Shown: piece by piece, positions 48,100 to 64,000 of the stretch
Numbering within the stretch: the stretch's first letter is position 1
Layout of the letters: each line of letters begins with the position of its first letter
DNA from: Pegea sp. RAD2-039
Taxonomy: Eukaryota > Chordata > Thaliacea > Salpida > Salpidae
Assembly: GCA_034620365.1 (NCBI GenBank)
Contig: JAQGEQ010000192.1
Coordinates: 3,033,001-3,097,000 of the forward strand
Reading direction: 5' to 3'
Length of the DNA stretch: 64,000 nt
Position numbers and translations under genes: made by a program
The notes under the pieces: model-generated
What the model saw: only the letters and a program-made list of their open reading frames with translations
Databases searched by the model: none
What the model was told of the DNA's origin: nothing

Positions 48100-50866
48100 T
48101 ATGCTGGTAGATAAGAATCTTAATTTAAATTTAAAGCATTATTAGAATTTAATGAACTTTTTATATAAGTTTTAAAGATTTACTGCTTCATTCTAGGCCT
48201 AGAATTTATTTTGTTTTACATTAGAATGCAGTTTTTTGAATTGTATAATTGATTTATGTAAGATTGTTACAGTCTTAACTTTTATATTTGACTATGTATT
48301 TTTACTGTACCTAGTTACAAATTATTAAATTATTTTAAACGTTAATTTTTAGATAGATAATAATTTTAAAATTAGTAAAGTAATTAAAAAATGAAAGCTC
48401 TATTAAATTTTGTAATTTTTTATTTTGAAAACCCAAATATGGTATACCTTTAAAATCTGAAAATTTTGGCACTATTTTTATCAACTAAATATCCAAGCTC
48501 TCAATTCTTATTTGACATGAAGCTTATTTAGCGATTGTTGCCAAGTATTCTTATAACTTATTATGGTCTTTTGAAAGTGTTGCTGTTTTTACAAAAAAGT
48601 TTTTAGATTAGTTTCCAACTTAATATTATTGATGATATAAATTTGTATCTTGAAAACATTTTTAATCTGTTTGTAAAATCTCTCTTTTTGTTAACCTTTA
48701 AAAATATTTACATGTTTTAGTCTTACATAAGATTTTCTTTATATTGTACAAGTTTTCATTTTACTGTATTTTAATAAATTAACCTATTTGAATAATTAAA
48801 GTTAAGATTGTGTTTTTAATTTGAATTTTCAGAACTTTTCTTTTATTGCAATTTATACAATCAATGATCTAATAGTTAAACTATCAAAACTTTCCAAACG
48901 TGATCTGTTTTCTAACTTAGCTTGCAACATTTACAAAATGTCAATGCTTACATTCAAATGCTTGTATATCTTTAAAACTTTGATGTTAGATATTTTAAAT
49001 AATACTCAATTTATTCTCACTTGGCTTATAGTTTTCATTTAATTTGAAATTTTGTTTTATGTTTAATTTTTCCGTAAAAAGATTAAATTGTTATCTCTAC
49101 AATCAAAACTAGTTTTATGTGCAACCTTTTCAACTTATGTAAGATTTAGAAAAAAGATTACACTTAAAATTATTGCAGAGGCTATTTTAATAAAGTAGTT
49201 TTATTTTTCTATACATTGGCTCTTTAAAAACATCTTTTATTGTTTACCATTTCTTAGACTAAATGACTTAATGTTACAAATCTTATTCTATACTAATCTT
49301 ACATGCTAGATGTATTTTAAATTTTTGATCTATTCTTATTTTCTATATTTGGATTTGTTTTTCTCATGTTTTAACAACAAATTTAGACTTGAGCGACTTT
49401 TCTTCATAAAATATTTATGTTTTAGACAGTAAATCCCTTGTTCTTATTGACAACTAAAAAACTTTGACATTATTTCTTTTCTTTAATGGCCAGGACTGTT
49501 CAATTCTATCAACACCTTTTAATTAAGTTTATAATTAAAAATAAACAATTATTTTGATTTCTTATTCTAAATTTGTTTTGAAAATAGACCAATGTCTGAT
49601 TAGTTTGTTTATTCTTATTATTTGTTATAAATAATTTAAACAATAAAGATTAAATGTCAAGCAAAAGATTGTATTTTATTTTTCTTTATTTTTGGCACAA
49701 ACTAACGTTGGGATTGTTTACAAATGATATTACCATTTTGTAGTTGAGATGCGATTTCTATTTTTAACTGTTTAGACCGTTTTGTTCAAAATAATTTTTG
49801 TTAAGTATTTTAAATCACTAACTTACTCTTCGATTTGCTATTCTATTCTACAAAAAAATACCAAAACAGGATTCTAAATGTTTCTGATTTTTACATATAA
49901 TGATAATTTAATGCTTTTATAATTGCTGCTTCTTGCACTTCTAATTACTAGTTCTTTTTTAAGAATTTTTAACCTTCATTTAGTGATTCATATTTGAAAG
50001 TTTATTTAAGCATATTTTTGTTGTTTGAAAATCAATTGAATTTTTGTAAGATTTTGTTCCTGTATCAGTTTGTTTAATATTTTAATAATGTGTTCATGCC
50101 TTTTGTAAGTTGAGTTTAGTACTTCATAAATGATTCATCTAATATTTCAAATTGTTTCTTCAATATTGTTTTGGAAGCTATGTTGACGTTAATTCGTGAT
50201 GAAAAAAAAACTAATTAGGCATGTTACTTCATGTTTTTAAGCTATAATTGTGTTTTGGTTTTGCATTTATGTATGTTTAAGCTATCTGATATTTAAATCT
50301 TTTTACTATTACCATTGATTTTTGGTCTAAGCATTTTGTTTTAGGAAAAATATCAAATTGTTTGTTTATTTTTGTTTGTAGTTGCTTAAAACTGATTGTC
50401 ATTACTTAAATTTTATTAGCTTAGAAAATTAAAGCATGCATAAGTTATGGATAAAAGTTTAAAGAAAAGCTGAACAAACTTTTTTTCATTATTTTTCTTA
50501 CTTAAAATTCAATATTTAAAATTCCTACAAATCATCGATTACTTCTGAAGTTTTATCAAAATAGATAAATTTAGATTTTTCTAATTTGCTTATTATTTGC
50601 CTTTTTCTTATACTTTTTATAGATTATATATATTTAAACTTTGCATCTATTTATTGTGAAATTTGATTGACCATAAAACCAGTATTGTTCTTTTTTGTGT
50701 GTCTAATACAACAATAGAATAAATTCATTTCCTTTAAAAATGCTTTAATTGTTCTATTAAAAGTAAAGATTTTTAAAACACGAAATTTCAGAGTTTATTT
50801 CACTCAATTTTAGCTTAATAGTTACTTAAAATTAGAAAAATAGTTTTTCATTGTTTTTTTTTTCAA
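48100..50866. other. A/T-rich region, possibly the first intron of the small acidic protein gene
   Basis: No coding sequence is recognised. If the promoter at 47.9 kb serves the frame at 50968, this is a 2.8-kb first intron ending at the strong acceptor TTTTTTTTTTCAAG (50854-50867). Confidence 0.35.
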
Positions 50867-50967
50867 GTAAATTGGTAATAATTTTACATCTTTAAAGAAA
50901 GCTGTCCGCTAAATTACTAAAGCTTAAATATTTGGTGTAAATCAGTTTGTATATAAAGTGATCTAAA

Positions 50968-51153
50968 ATGGGTTCATTTTGTGGAAAATCGGCACCAGAG
51001 CCAGTTTCAAATGCTCAAGCAACTGAAGAGAAAAGAGAACCTGAAGAAAAGCAGGCTGCTTCTGAAGAAGCGCCTCAAGAACAGGTTGAAGCTGTAGAAG
51101 AAGCAGCTCCAGCAGAAGAAGCTCAAGCTGAACAAGCTCCTGCAGAAGAATAA
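50968..51153 (+). CDS. Small acidic Ala/Glu/Gln-rich protein with an N-terminal MGSFCGK anchor motif
   Basis: A 61-residue frame ends in TAA. The start MGSFCGKSAPEP has glycine 2 for possible N-myristoylation and cysteine 5 for possible palmitoylation, although residue 6 is G rather than the preferred S/T. The rest is low-complexity and strongly acidic: blocks of EEKREPEEKQ, then repeated AEEA, APAEEAQAEQ and PAEE. It has one Phe and no Trp or Tyr. This layout recalls BASP1, GAP-43 and MARCKS-type membrane-anchored acidic proteins, but I claim no orthology. Codon use (GAA, GCA, GCT) and the contrast with flanking A/T DNA support real coding. The antisense frame is also open, which is a by-product of the codon pattern. 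A splice acceptor lies 100 bp upstream. Confidence 0.72.
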   Translation: MGSFCGKSAPEPVSNAQATEEKREPEEKQAASEEAPQEQVEAVEEAAPAEEAQAEQAPAEE

Positions 51154-53200
51154 CCCACAAACAAAAAGCTCATTTTTCACGCTCTTTTGTTTCGATGCTA
51201 AAATTTCGTTTATTTGATTTACTATTAACTTTTGTGCGCATCTAACATGAAATATATTTGAAATTGAGTTAAACGTTGAAAATTCGAGTCATTTCTTCAA
51301 TCCTGGTTCTGTACCCTAAATAACAAGTTTTGAGTCGGCTTAGTATTGATCTACTAGACCCGGGTTAGTTTGCTCATATAAAGATTAAATAATCTATTTG
51401 ATTTCAATTAGACTTCTATAAATGCCGACGAATACTGCCATCATTTTCATAATCTGACTTTCGGGAAATTTGTCTAATGTGAATTTACAGAACACAAGTA
51501 CTACATTAACTTCATATTTGTATCTGTCCCATCGTAGTACTACTTTCTAATTTAACTTTCAAACTAACCGGATATAAATTTCTTATCTTCAATTTTTTGT
51601 TTGTTAATTTAAACTCTGCAAGCTTTAGCATTTTGGAAATATCACACCAATAACCTGTATGTAACCGGTGTTTGTTAAAAATAAATTATCATTCAACGCC
51701 CAAAAACCGCTTTTTTGTCCATCGAAGAACCAGCTATTGTCTTAAAAACTTTATTGACAGGAAATATTAAGCTGAGCGATTGTTAGGTAGTAGCTTCAGA
51801 TGTTCTGCTAATCTATTTTTAACTATTTGTTGAGTCCAATTTTTTTTTGGAAAGAAATTGAGTTTAGTCCAATGTCGAGGAAAATGAAATTTAACTGAAA
51901 AATTTTCTTTTAAAACTTAAGTACGCTGTAAAAGAGCCAGCAAATATCACGACATCGTTGGGTTGCTGGAACGTTATAGTTACGTTCATCTTTCACTGAA
52001 GTCATTAATTTTTCATGCTTTAACATTTCTATTTTTCAGTTTTTGTACATTAGTACTATTATTACAACATGCTTAAAGATGTAAAAAAGTAGATAATTAG
52101 CCTAACTATTAGAATAAATCAGTTGGTAAACTTGTCATTACTAGCTTATATATAAGAAAAACATCAAACTGAAGTAACTTAAGAATTAATCAAATCATTC
52201 TAATTTGTCGTTTTTTACAACTCAACTGCTTTTTACCGATATTTTATGAGCTATAAACTAAGATTTCAAGATTGCTAGTTCAACTTTTATTAATATATTA
52301 AGCAAATTATCGATTTCAAAAACTTTTTAGTAGCAACTGAAAATATTTTACACAATTTACGTTAGCTAGATTCTTATAATTTTTCCTCAACGATTCAAAT
52401 ATAAATCTTAAAAGATCTTAAAAATAACTAATTAAATAATACTAAATACTAATCCTAAAGGTGTGACTAGATTAAGCTTTAATCTTTTGGTTCATGTCTT
52501 TACTTATTATATACACAAAACCTAATCTTGTCAAAATAATCCTTCACTAATCCACATTTTTACTTCAGCTTTAAAAACTTTAAATTTATGTAAATATTGA
52601 AACTACAATTTTGATGGTTTCAGAATTAACTTTTTTTTTTAGTTTTAAGAATATGAAAATACAATTTCCAAATTTGATTTGCAAAAATTTGTCAAGTTTT
52701 ATTGGATGGAATAATTTAAAGAATATTCCTATAAAGTTTCTGTGAAAAAATTGAAAATAAAAAGTTAGTAAACTATTTGCTGAATTGAAAATTGAGAAAT
52801 ACTTTAAATGATTTGAAATTAGGAGAAAATAAATTTGAAAAATCTAAATTTAAAAAAATAGCTTTTTGAAAATCCTTGTAATTCCAAATATTTCACTTCA
52901 GCTAATTTTATACAAACAGAAATTGAATTTAGTTTTTGAAGGCAGAAATTATAAAACAAGACAGAAGAAGAGGAAATAAGTTTGATTTATTCTTTTTATA
53001 AATGTAATTAAACAAAAAAAAACTTGTTCACTTTGATATGAAACTATTAAACTGACAATTCTGTTGTAATTAGTTTAAGTCGTTCACAAGAAATAGATTC
53101 CGTATATGAAGGGTAATTGAAATATTAAGGTTTATTCACTGTCAAACAAGATAAGCTTATTCCTAATTCTTTTCATATTTGACATCAAAAACGAAAATAA
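51154..53200. other. 3' UTR of the small acidic gene and convergent spacer
   Basis: The first AATAAA after the stop is at 51680-51685, giving a 3' UTR of about 0.5 kb with unusually balanced composition. The remainder up to the KIF2 3' end is A/T-rich without features. The two genes converge here. Confidence 0.45.
51680..51685 (+). terminator. Poly(A) signal for the small acidic protein gene
   Basis: AATAAA, 527 bp after the stop and the first canonical signal. Confidence 0.4.
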
Positions 53201-53211
53201 AGAAAAAAGTT

Positions 53212-53217
53212 TTTATT
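53212..53217 (-). terminator. Poly(A) signal for KIF2
   Basis: AATAAA on the minus strand, about 100 bp past the KIF2 stop codon. Confidence 0.5.
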
Positions 53218-53315
53218 ATGGAGCAACATAAAATTTTCGAGCTTGTAACTGAGAAGAAAATAAGAGGCTCAAAGAGAGTTAACGAAATGTCCTAAGATGT
53301 AGCCTGATATGGAGA

Positions 53316-58130
<4,815 letters not shown>

Positions 58131-60009
58131 TTTAACAAAATAAAAATATGATAAAAACTATAAACAAGTATTCAAAATATCTGAAAATCACTTTTTAATT
58201 TTTCTAAGTACAATTTTAAGACCTAAATGTTAAATCTGGTATTTATTTAAAAAAGATATCATATAAAGACACCAAACATTTTTTATTATTGAAATCTAAA
58301 TAAATTCTAAACTGCTAAATTTTTGTCTATTTCTAAGAAAAAACTCAAAAGAATAATAATGGTTTCCATCCTAGCAATCATAATACAGATTAAAGAAACT
58401 TTATATAGCAAAAAAACACATTTTCAATTGAACAATAGTTTTAATTGAAACAGCTAAGATTACAAAATTCTTATGAAAAGGAATGTAAGTTTAATCAATG
58501 ATGCTTACTACAACTTATAAATTAATGTATAATATATTATTATAAGATTTATTTACAAGATAAGCTTAAAAAAATCACCCAAAATATAAATTCAACTTCA
58601 TTAATAACATATATGTTTTAGAACTAAATTTATAGAGCATCTATTAATATAAAATCTTACAAAAGTTGTCTTAAAAGCTATTTTGAAATCAAATTGCTAA
58701 CATATTTATTGTAATCATATTCACAAAATAAAAATTTAGAATTTTTTTAGTAAAATTATTTAGTTTATTTAAAAAAGAACGTCAAAGTTTTATAATATTT
58801 TTATAACAGTTAAAGTTCTATGAATGAACCATCTAAGCTGCTTGTCATATGCTACATTAAAATGAACACTACTAAATACTGAATTTTTGAAAAAAATAGC
58901 TAACAATTTTTTAAACAAAAGAAATTTTTAGAAACTTTAAACTAACAAATATATTTGAATTATAAAATTCCTTTATAACGAAGATTATTTCCTAAACTTA
59001 TGAAAAACTAAAACAACTTTACAAAGGGATGTAACTATGAAAATAACATACAAAGCATAAATGTAAGAAAAAGAAAACATTTTGCAAGAAAATGATTTGT
59101 TGAAATGATTTTATGTTAAAACTAAATTTCAGTGAAAAATAACAACATAAACAAAAGTTTAAAATGGCAAAAGTAACATTTGTATTTCAGTAAAAGTTAA
59201 ACTTCTTAAAGAAGCATTTTAAGGAATGTAATAAAAAATAACTGGAAGTTAAACTTTTAATAATCTAAAATCAAAATATTAACTAGATCAAAATTAGCTT
59301 ATATTCAATAAAAGAATAATTTCCAGATCAAATATTTTTTAACTGATATCATATTTTTTAGCAGATTACTCAAAGTTACGAAACTTACTACTGCGAAACT
59401 TAGTTCATACACAATCAGGGTGACAACCTTAAACCACTGAGAAAATAAATTATCAAAACTTAAACCAAACATGATAATCTTATTTCTAGCGCACAGAATT
59501 GGCGCCGTCTGTTAAAAATAAAATCACTTTTTAACTAAAAAAAAATATAAAAGAAGGTATTAAGAAGCTAAAAAGAATAAAAAAGGATTCTCTATGTTGA
59601 CTAGATTAAAATAATTTTATTTGATGAAGACTTTTCAGTATACTGATTTATGCCGAAGCAGGCTATAATACTACTACAGACTGAACTAGTAAAATCTGAA
59701 GACTGAAATAATAACGTTTTTATCTTACTTTTGACTTAGTTCATACGAACTTTATAAAACGAAATTATACAAAAATATTAATAAGTTTAACGAGAAAAGA
59801 TTATATGAAACAAACAAACATATTTTACCTAAATATTAAGCCTACAAGATAAATTAAATAGTTGGTCAAGTGAAGATAATTAGTAATACATTAAATATCA
59901 AATAAAACTTAAATTAGTGAAAAGTATTTAAAATCATAAGGAATTTTAGGTGCAGATATAAACAAAAAGTTAACTCAAAAGATTACTGAAAAGGATATCA
60001 AGTTCTACT
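58131..60009. other. A/T-rich upstream region of KIF2
   Basis: No exon, repeat or RNA gene is recognised. A non-coding first exon of KIF2 could lie here or in the island to the right. Confidence 0.35.
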
Positions 60010-60290
60010 AAACTGCAGTTCAGGAGACGCAAATCTACGAACATAAAGACGTAAATCTGTAAATTTAAAAGGCGGAGACTTCTTTGTCACTATACTCAGT
60101 GTCGTTTTGAGCTCCTGCGATACCAGCTGAGCGTAGCTGCATTAGTTCATCTGTTCCACTGCATGCTTTGTTGGCCTATAGAGTAAAATCCTGCTGCATG
60201 AGTAATAACTGGGTCTCTCTATTTTCTGCCCTGGCTTACAGCATCGCCGTTCTCGGCCAACTAGGCTATATATGCATAAAGCTTAAATAA
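60010..60290 (-). other. G+C-elevated island: possible terminal exon or promoter/first exon
   Basis: On the minus strand an acceptor-like ATTTTACTCTATAG is followed at about 60175 by 36 codons with protein-like composition (ending NDTEYSDKEVSAF) and a TAA stop near 60066. That would be a last coding exon. No upstream exon could be found before TRMT2A begins at 61187. Alternatively the minus-strand CATATATAG at about 60266-60274 is a TATA box and the block is a promoter with a non-coding first exon for KIF2. I do not recognise the peptide. Confidence 0.3.
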
Positions 60291-60297
60291 CTTAATG

Positions 60298-60380
60298 TTA
60301 TTTGTGAGAATGTGTGTTAGCAGGAGGCACTCTCTTTAGGTATTCTCGTTTGCATTTTATGTAATAAATAAATAAAATAA
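60298..60380 (+). mobile_element. Short 3' end of the same retrotransposon family
   Basis: TTATTTGTGAGAATGTGTGT, then AGGAGGCACTCTCTTTAGG, then GCATTTTATG followed by AATAAATAAATAAAATAAA. Only about 80 bp remain. It abuts the island at 60010-60290. Confidence 0.7.
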
Positions 60381-61186
60381 AGTATCAAATATGATAAAGG
60401 TAATACAAAAAAAAGAAAAAGCTTTTCGTGTTCCTGAAATTATCATAAGATATAAAAGTTTTTGTCTAAAGCTGGTAAAAATAATTGAATAACGAAAAAA
60501 AAATCTTATAACTATCATCTTGATATCATAAAAAGCATGATTAAAAGTTGTTTTTTATTTAATAATTTAATTTTTTTACTAAAATATTTTTTTAGTTGAT
60601 ACATTTATCAACTATTGATTTATTTTTTGTCAACAGTTTTTGTACGTTATTTAAAAAAAAAACCTTATTAAACTTTTTATTTATAATATTTTTGTTTAAT
60701 TTCACGAAAATCATTAGATTAACTCAGAACTCTAAAACAAACTGAAAAATTAATGCTGTTTTTAGCCAGAATTGGAAAGATTTAATAGTAATTACAAATT
60801 ATAGACACGTTGTTTTACAAAGTGGAATTATTGAAATTGATTGTTCTTTATATTTCTTACAATATATTTTTATTTATTTTTAAAATTATATAAGCAAATA
60901 ACACTATGCTGTCCTCTAATTAGTTTATATATTTTAGATGGCTTAAAATAAATATAAATTTATGATTTATATGAAGATTTTGTTAACACGTGATTTATGG
61001 TTTCAGTTTTTTCATTTTCTCCATTTATTTTGTTATTTTTGATTTGTAAGGTATTATGTGTTATTTGCAACTATAGGTTAAATAAATGCATAAATAAATA
61101 AAATTTATTTTTATGAAAAAAGGATAGTCAACAAAATAATTTAAATAATCTATCGGCAGAGTTAATCAAATTAAAATTTTTATATC
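60381..61186. other. A/T-rich spacer before TRMT2A
   Basis: Promoter and 5' UTR of TRMT2A are expected here. No element stands out from the A/T background. Confidence 0.35.
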
Positions 61187-63893
61187 ATGTCTGACATTGA
61201 AGAAACAGTCAAAATACTATTAAATGAAGTTAAAGAAAGAGTTTCAAAAGATCAAGTCTTTGACAAGGAGGATGATTATGGCTACACCAAATCTGAACAT
61301 TTTACATCAGAAATATTTAAGATAGAAATTGCAAATGTTCCAACTAGATATGGATATAGTAAGTGTTTAGCTTGGTTTAATTAAATAATGAATATTTCTG
61401 ATATGATTTATATCTTATATTTGGGTTTGATATATTCTTATTAAGCTTAATTTTACCAAATTTAATTAATCTATTCAATAAGCAAATAATTTTTTAAATA
61501 ATTTTTAGATCATATTGATTTTGGTAAAATATTTTAATATTTAAGATGATTTGTTTAAAGATTTTTTTAATCTGTGTCAAAATTAAATTTAAGACTGTTA
61601 AGGAAAATATTTTGATCAATTTTGCTTACCTGTTTTATATATTTTTTCCTTTCTCATAATTTTGATTTATATAAAAATGATTTATATAAAAGCTGTGCTT
61701 TTATTATTAGTTTAACTTATATAAATTTAGATTGATAAATATGGACAAATAAGGTATAAATTGATAAGTTGAAACCTAATTATTAAAGTAATTGTTATTG
61801 TAGATAACTGGAAGAAATTGTTTGAGAAAAAAGTTAAAGCTAAAGCTCACAAAATTCAGATTATTCCTTCAATAAATAAGGTTTATGTGACTTTTAAAAA
61901 TGAGCAGCTACGTGAAGCAGCAATGAAATTTCTAAATGGGTTTGTTTGATATTTAATTGAATTTATTACAAGTTTTGAACTTTCTCATAATAATCTTATC
62001 TAAGTTAATTTTTATCACCTATCATAAACTCATCTATACCATAGCTTTTAAACTGCAACTCTTGAAACTAAACACAGATTTTTGGCAAATTATTTTTAGT
62101 TATGAAATTAAAGGATGTACCTTAAAAGTAAAGCATGCCCAACCCAAGAAAGATGCAATGGCAAAAAAACGAGAAAATCCATTCAGTAAATCTGAAGATA
62201 ATATAAAAGTTCCTAAAATAGAAGAAACTGAAGAAGATCGTGAAAGTGTGTCTTGCTTCAATCTTGCTTTAGTTTAATCATTTTTTATTTAGTTGCAATT
62301 AAAAACTCGTTGATACCTTGTTGGAATATTGCTTATGAAGATCAATTAAAAGATAAATTTGATGCCGTTAAACTCACTCTTAGAAGTTTTCAAAAACAAA
62401 TGACTGGAATCAAAGGACTGGATACAGAGGTGAGTAGATCTTCTTGATGTTGCAATCACTAAAAGAGCAATTATCAGATATTTCAATTTATAATGAAACA
62501 AAAAAAAGAAGGTGGTAATATCTTGTGCCCTATTTTACCCATTCTACCTTCACCTGTTGAAGACTTTTATCGAAATAAATGTTCCTTCACAATTGGTATG
62601 AGTCAATCTGGGAAGATAACTGTTGGAAACCGTTCAGGAAAGTACAGGTGAAGTATGGAAGCTATTTGCTACCTTTATATAAAGTTTATTCATCCACTCT
62701 TTATTTATTTTCATTATACTTTGATATTTTAAAAAAGTTTTAAGATATCTAAAGTTATAATTTATATAATAAATAAATCAAATTTTGTAATTATCAAATA
62801 CTCTCTGCTAATTTTACAGACATTTATTTAGTATCCCAAAAAATTAATATTATCTTGATGGTTTTTAAGTTATCATCAAGTAGCATTTTCTCAATAATCT
62901 TATTAAGACTCACCTAATTTGTCTTTCATCGATTTATAATAAATCTTTCTAATTGAAGAGATCATGACTGTGCTGTCGAATCCCCTAAATGTCTAAAACA
63001 TGTTCCTGAACATATGAAGAGTATTTGTGAAGCAATTGAAGAATTTGTTGTTCAATCACAACTAGCTCCTTACAATCGTCATTCACATGATGGTTATTGG
63101 CAGCAAGTTGTGATTCGTTCTAATCAGCAAAACGAAACTTTGGTAATTTTATGCATTTGTAAACAGGTAATTGCTGATGAAGATTACTCATGTGACAATT
63201 CTCATCTTAAAACATTTCAGGATTTAGATGAAAGTGTTGTTGATGATATACAAAAGAATTTGAAATTATCGTTTGAAAATAATACCTTAGGAGTAAAAAC
63301 TTTATTATTAGAAGTAGTAAAAGTTCGTGAAAAACCAGCTGACAAAGCTCCTTTAAAACTCTTATTTGGAGAAGGATGTATTTACGAGAGTCTTTTAGGA
63401 TTAAAATTCCGTATTTCACCAACAGCTTTTTTCCAAGTAATTTTTTCTTTGTATTTTATTTATCACAACTTCAATAGCTAACTTGAATTATTGATTAGTG
63501 CAACACTACTGCTGCTGAAGTTTTATACAAAACTATATCTGAAATGACGTTAGAATTAGTTGAAACAAATTCCAACAAAGATGATTTGTTGCTTGATATA
63601 TGTTGTGGTACTGGAACCATCGCTCTTACTATGGCAAAACAGTTTAAAAAAGTTATAGGCATTGATTTATGTGAAGAAGGGATTAAAGATGCGAGAGTTA
63701 ACTCACAACTCAATGGTTTGTCACGAACAAAAATAAATTATCTCCAACTTAATTAGGGTTTTTAGGAATCGAAAATGTGGAATTTCTAGCTGGTAAAGCT
63801 GAGAAAGTTCTTCCACAAGTTTTAAGAAATGCTCATCAGTATTCAAATATTGTTGCAATTGTTGATCCTCCTCGATGTGGTGTTCATCCAACA
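61187..63893 (+). CDS. TRMT2A: tRNA (uracil-5-)-methyltransferase homolog A, 3' end beyond the window
   Basis: Nine exons recognised: 61187-61358, 61804-61939, 62100-62245, 62293-62429, 62478-62647, 62959-63166, 63221-63436, 63499-63715 and 63766-63893. They give 510 residues in frame, and the gene continues past the right edge. TRMT2A places m5U at position 54 of cytosolic tRNAs using SAM. An N-terminal RRM is visible (FKIEIANVPTRYGY, KVYVTFKNEQLREAA). The family block FYRNKCSFTIGMS follows, then LLGLKFRISPTAFFQ. SAM motif I is LLDICCGTGTI (D428-G434), and the DPPR motif is at 501-504. The catalytic cysteine (VSCNP region) lies outside the window. The last intron could also use an acceptor at 63756, adding three residues. 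The frame 63167-63220 is ambiguous: intron or coding. Confidence 0.93.
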
Positions 63894-64000
63894 GTAAGTT
63901 TTATCTTATCAATCTCTTTAAGCTCTCAAACTTTTAAAGATCAAGTGCCTAATTTCAGCCTCTGATGTTTTAAAAGGCCGCAGATTTATTTAGAAATAGA

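Noticed and set aside
48821-49042. 73-codon plus-strand frame
   Set aside because: Composition matches the A/T background; no start context, partner exon or motif.
50963-51160. Antisense frame opposite the small acidic protein
   Set aside because: Leu/Gln-rich translation that arises automatically from repeated GAA/GCA/GCT codons on the plus strand.

Overview
This is a very A+T-rich stretch of animal nuclear DNA. It shows long A/T-dominated intergenic spacers, split genes with GT-AG introns, metazoan secreted multidomain and ciliary genes, and no operons or ribosome-binding sites. Many introns fall in a tight minimal class of about 47-56 bp, alongside a few introns of 0.5-2.4 kb. The gene set points to an invertebrate: a zonadhesin/FCGBP-like secreted protein, LEXM, vertebrate-like DPYD, GatC, a rhodanese-DUSP protein, kinesin-13 and TRMT2A. 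I cannot fix the phylum from sequence alone.

Layout. 89-11765 (-): a large secreted protein with an N-terminal extracellular region and at least four VWD units, 38 exons joined in frame, running off the left edge. 13553-17894 (-): LEXM (CIMAP2), complete, 9 exons. 19284-30457 (+): DPYD, complete, 19 exons and 1029 residues. About 30.6-41 kb: mostly featureless A/T-rich DNA, holding a decayed coding-like island near 35 kb and a dead non-LTR retrotransposon (36412-39250, -). 41550-41999 (+): GATC. 42343-44031 (+): a STYXL1-like rhodanese plus dual-specificity phosphatase with an intact catalytic loop. About 44-50.9 kb: spacer with two retrotransposon 3' ends and a promoter-like island at 47.76-48.06 kb. 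50968-51153 (+): a tiny acidic MGSFCGK protein. 53316-58130 (-): kinesin-13 (KIF2), complete, 17 exons and 678 residues. 60010-60290: a G+C-elevated island with a possible terminal exon on the minus strand. 61187 onward (+): TRMT2A, cut by the right edge.

The genes do not form one pathway. DPYD starts pyrimidine catabolism, GatC supports mitochondrial Gln-tRNA synthesis, TRMT2A modifies tRNA uridine, KIF2 depolymerises microtubules and LEXM belongs to the ciliary/sperm microtubule-associated set. Five copies of the 3' end of one non-LTR retrotransposon family, sharing a terminal hairpin and an AATAAATAAA-like tail, are scattered on both strands. The clearest novelties are: near-identical exon lengths in the duplicated VWD cassettes; a kinesin-13 whose class-defining KVD finger reads RLD; a STYXL1-like protein that keeps the phosphatase cysteine; a stop-free 54-nt candidate intron in TRMT2A; a possible in-frame upstream exon for GATC; and the small acidic membrane-anchor-like protein.
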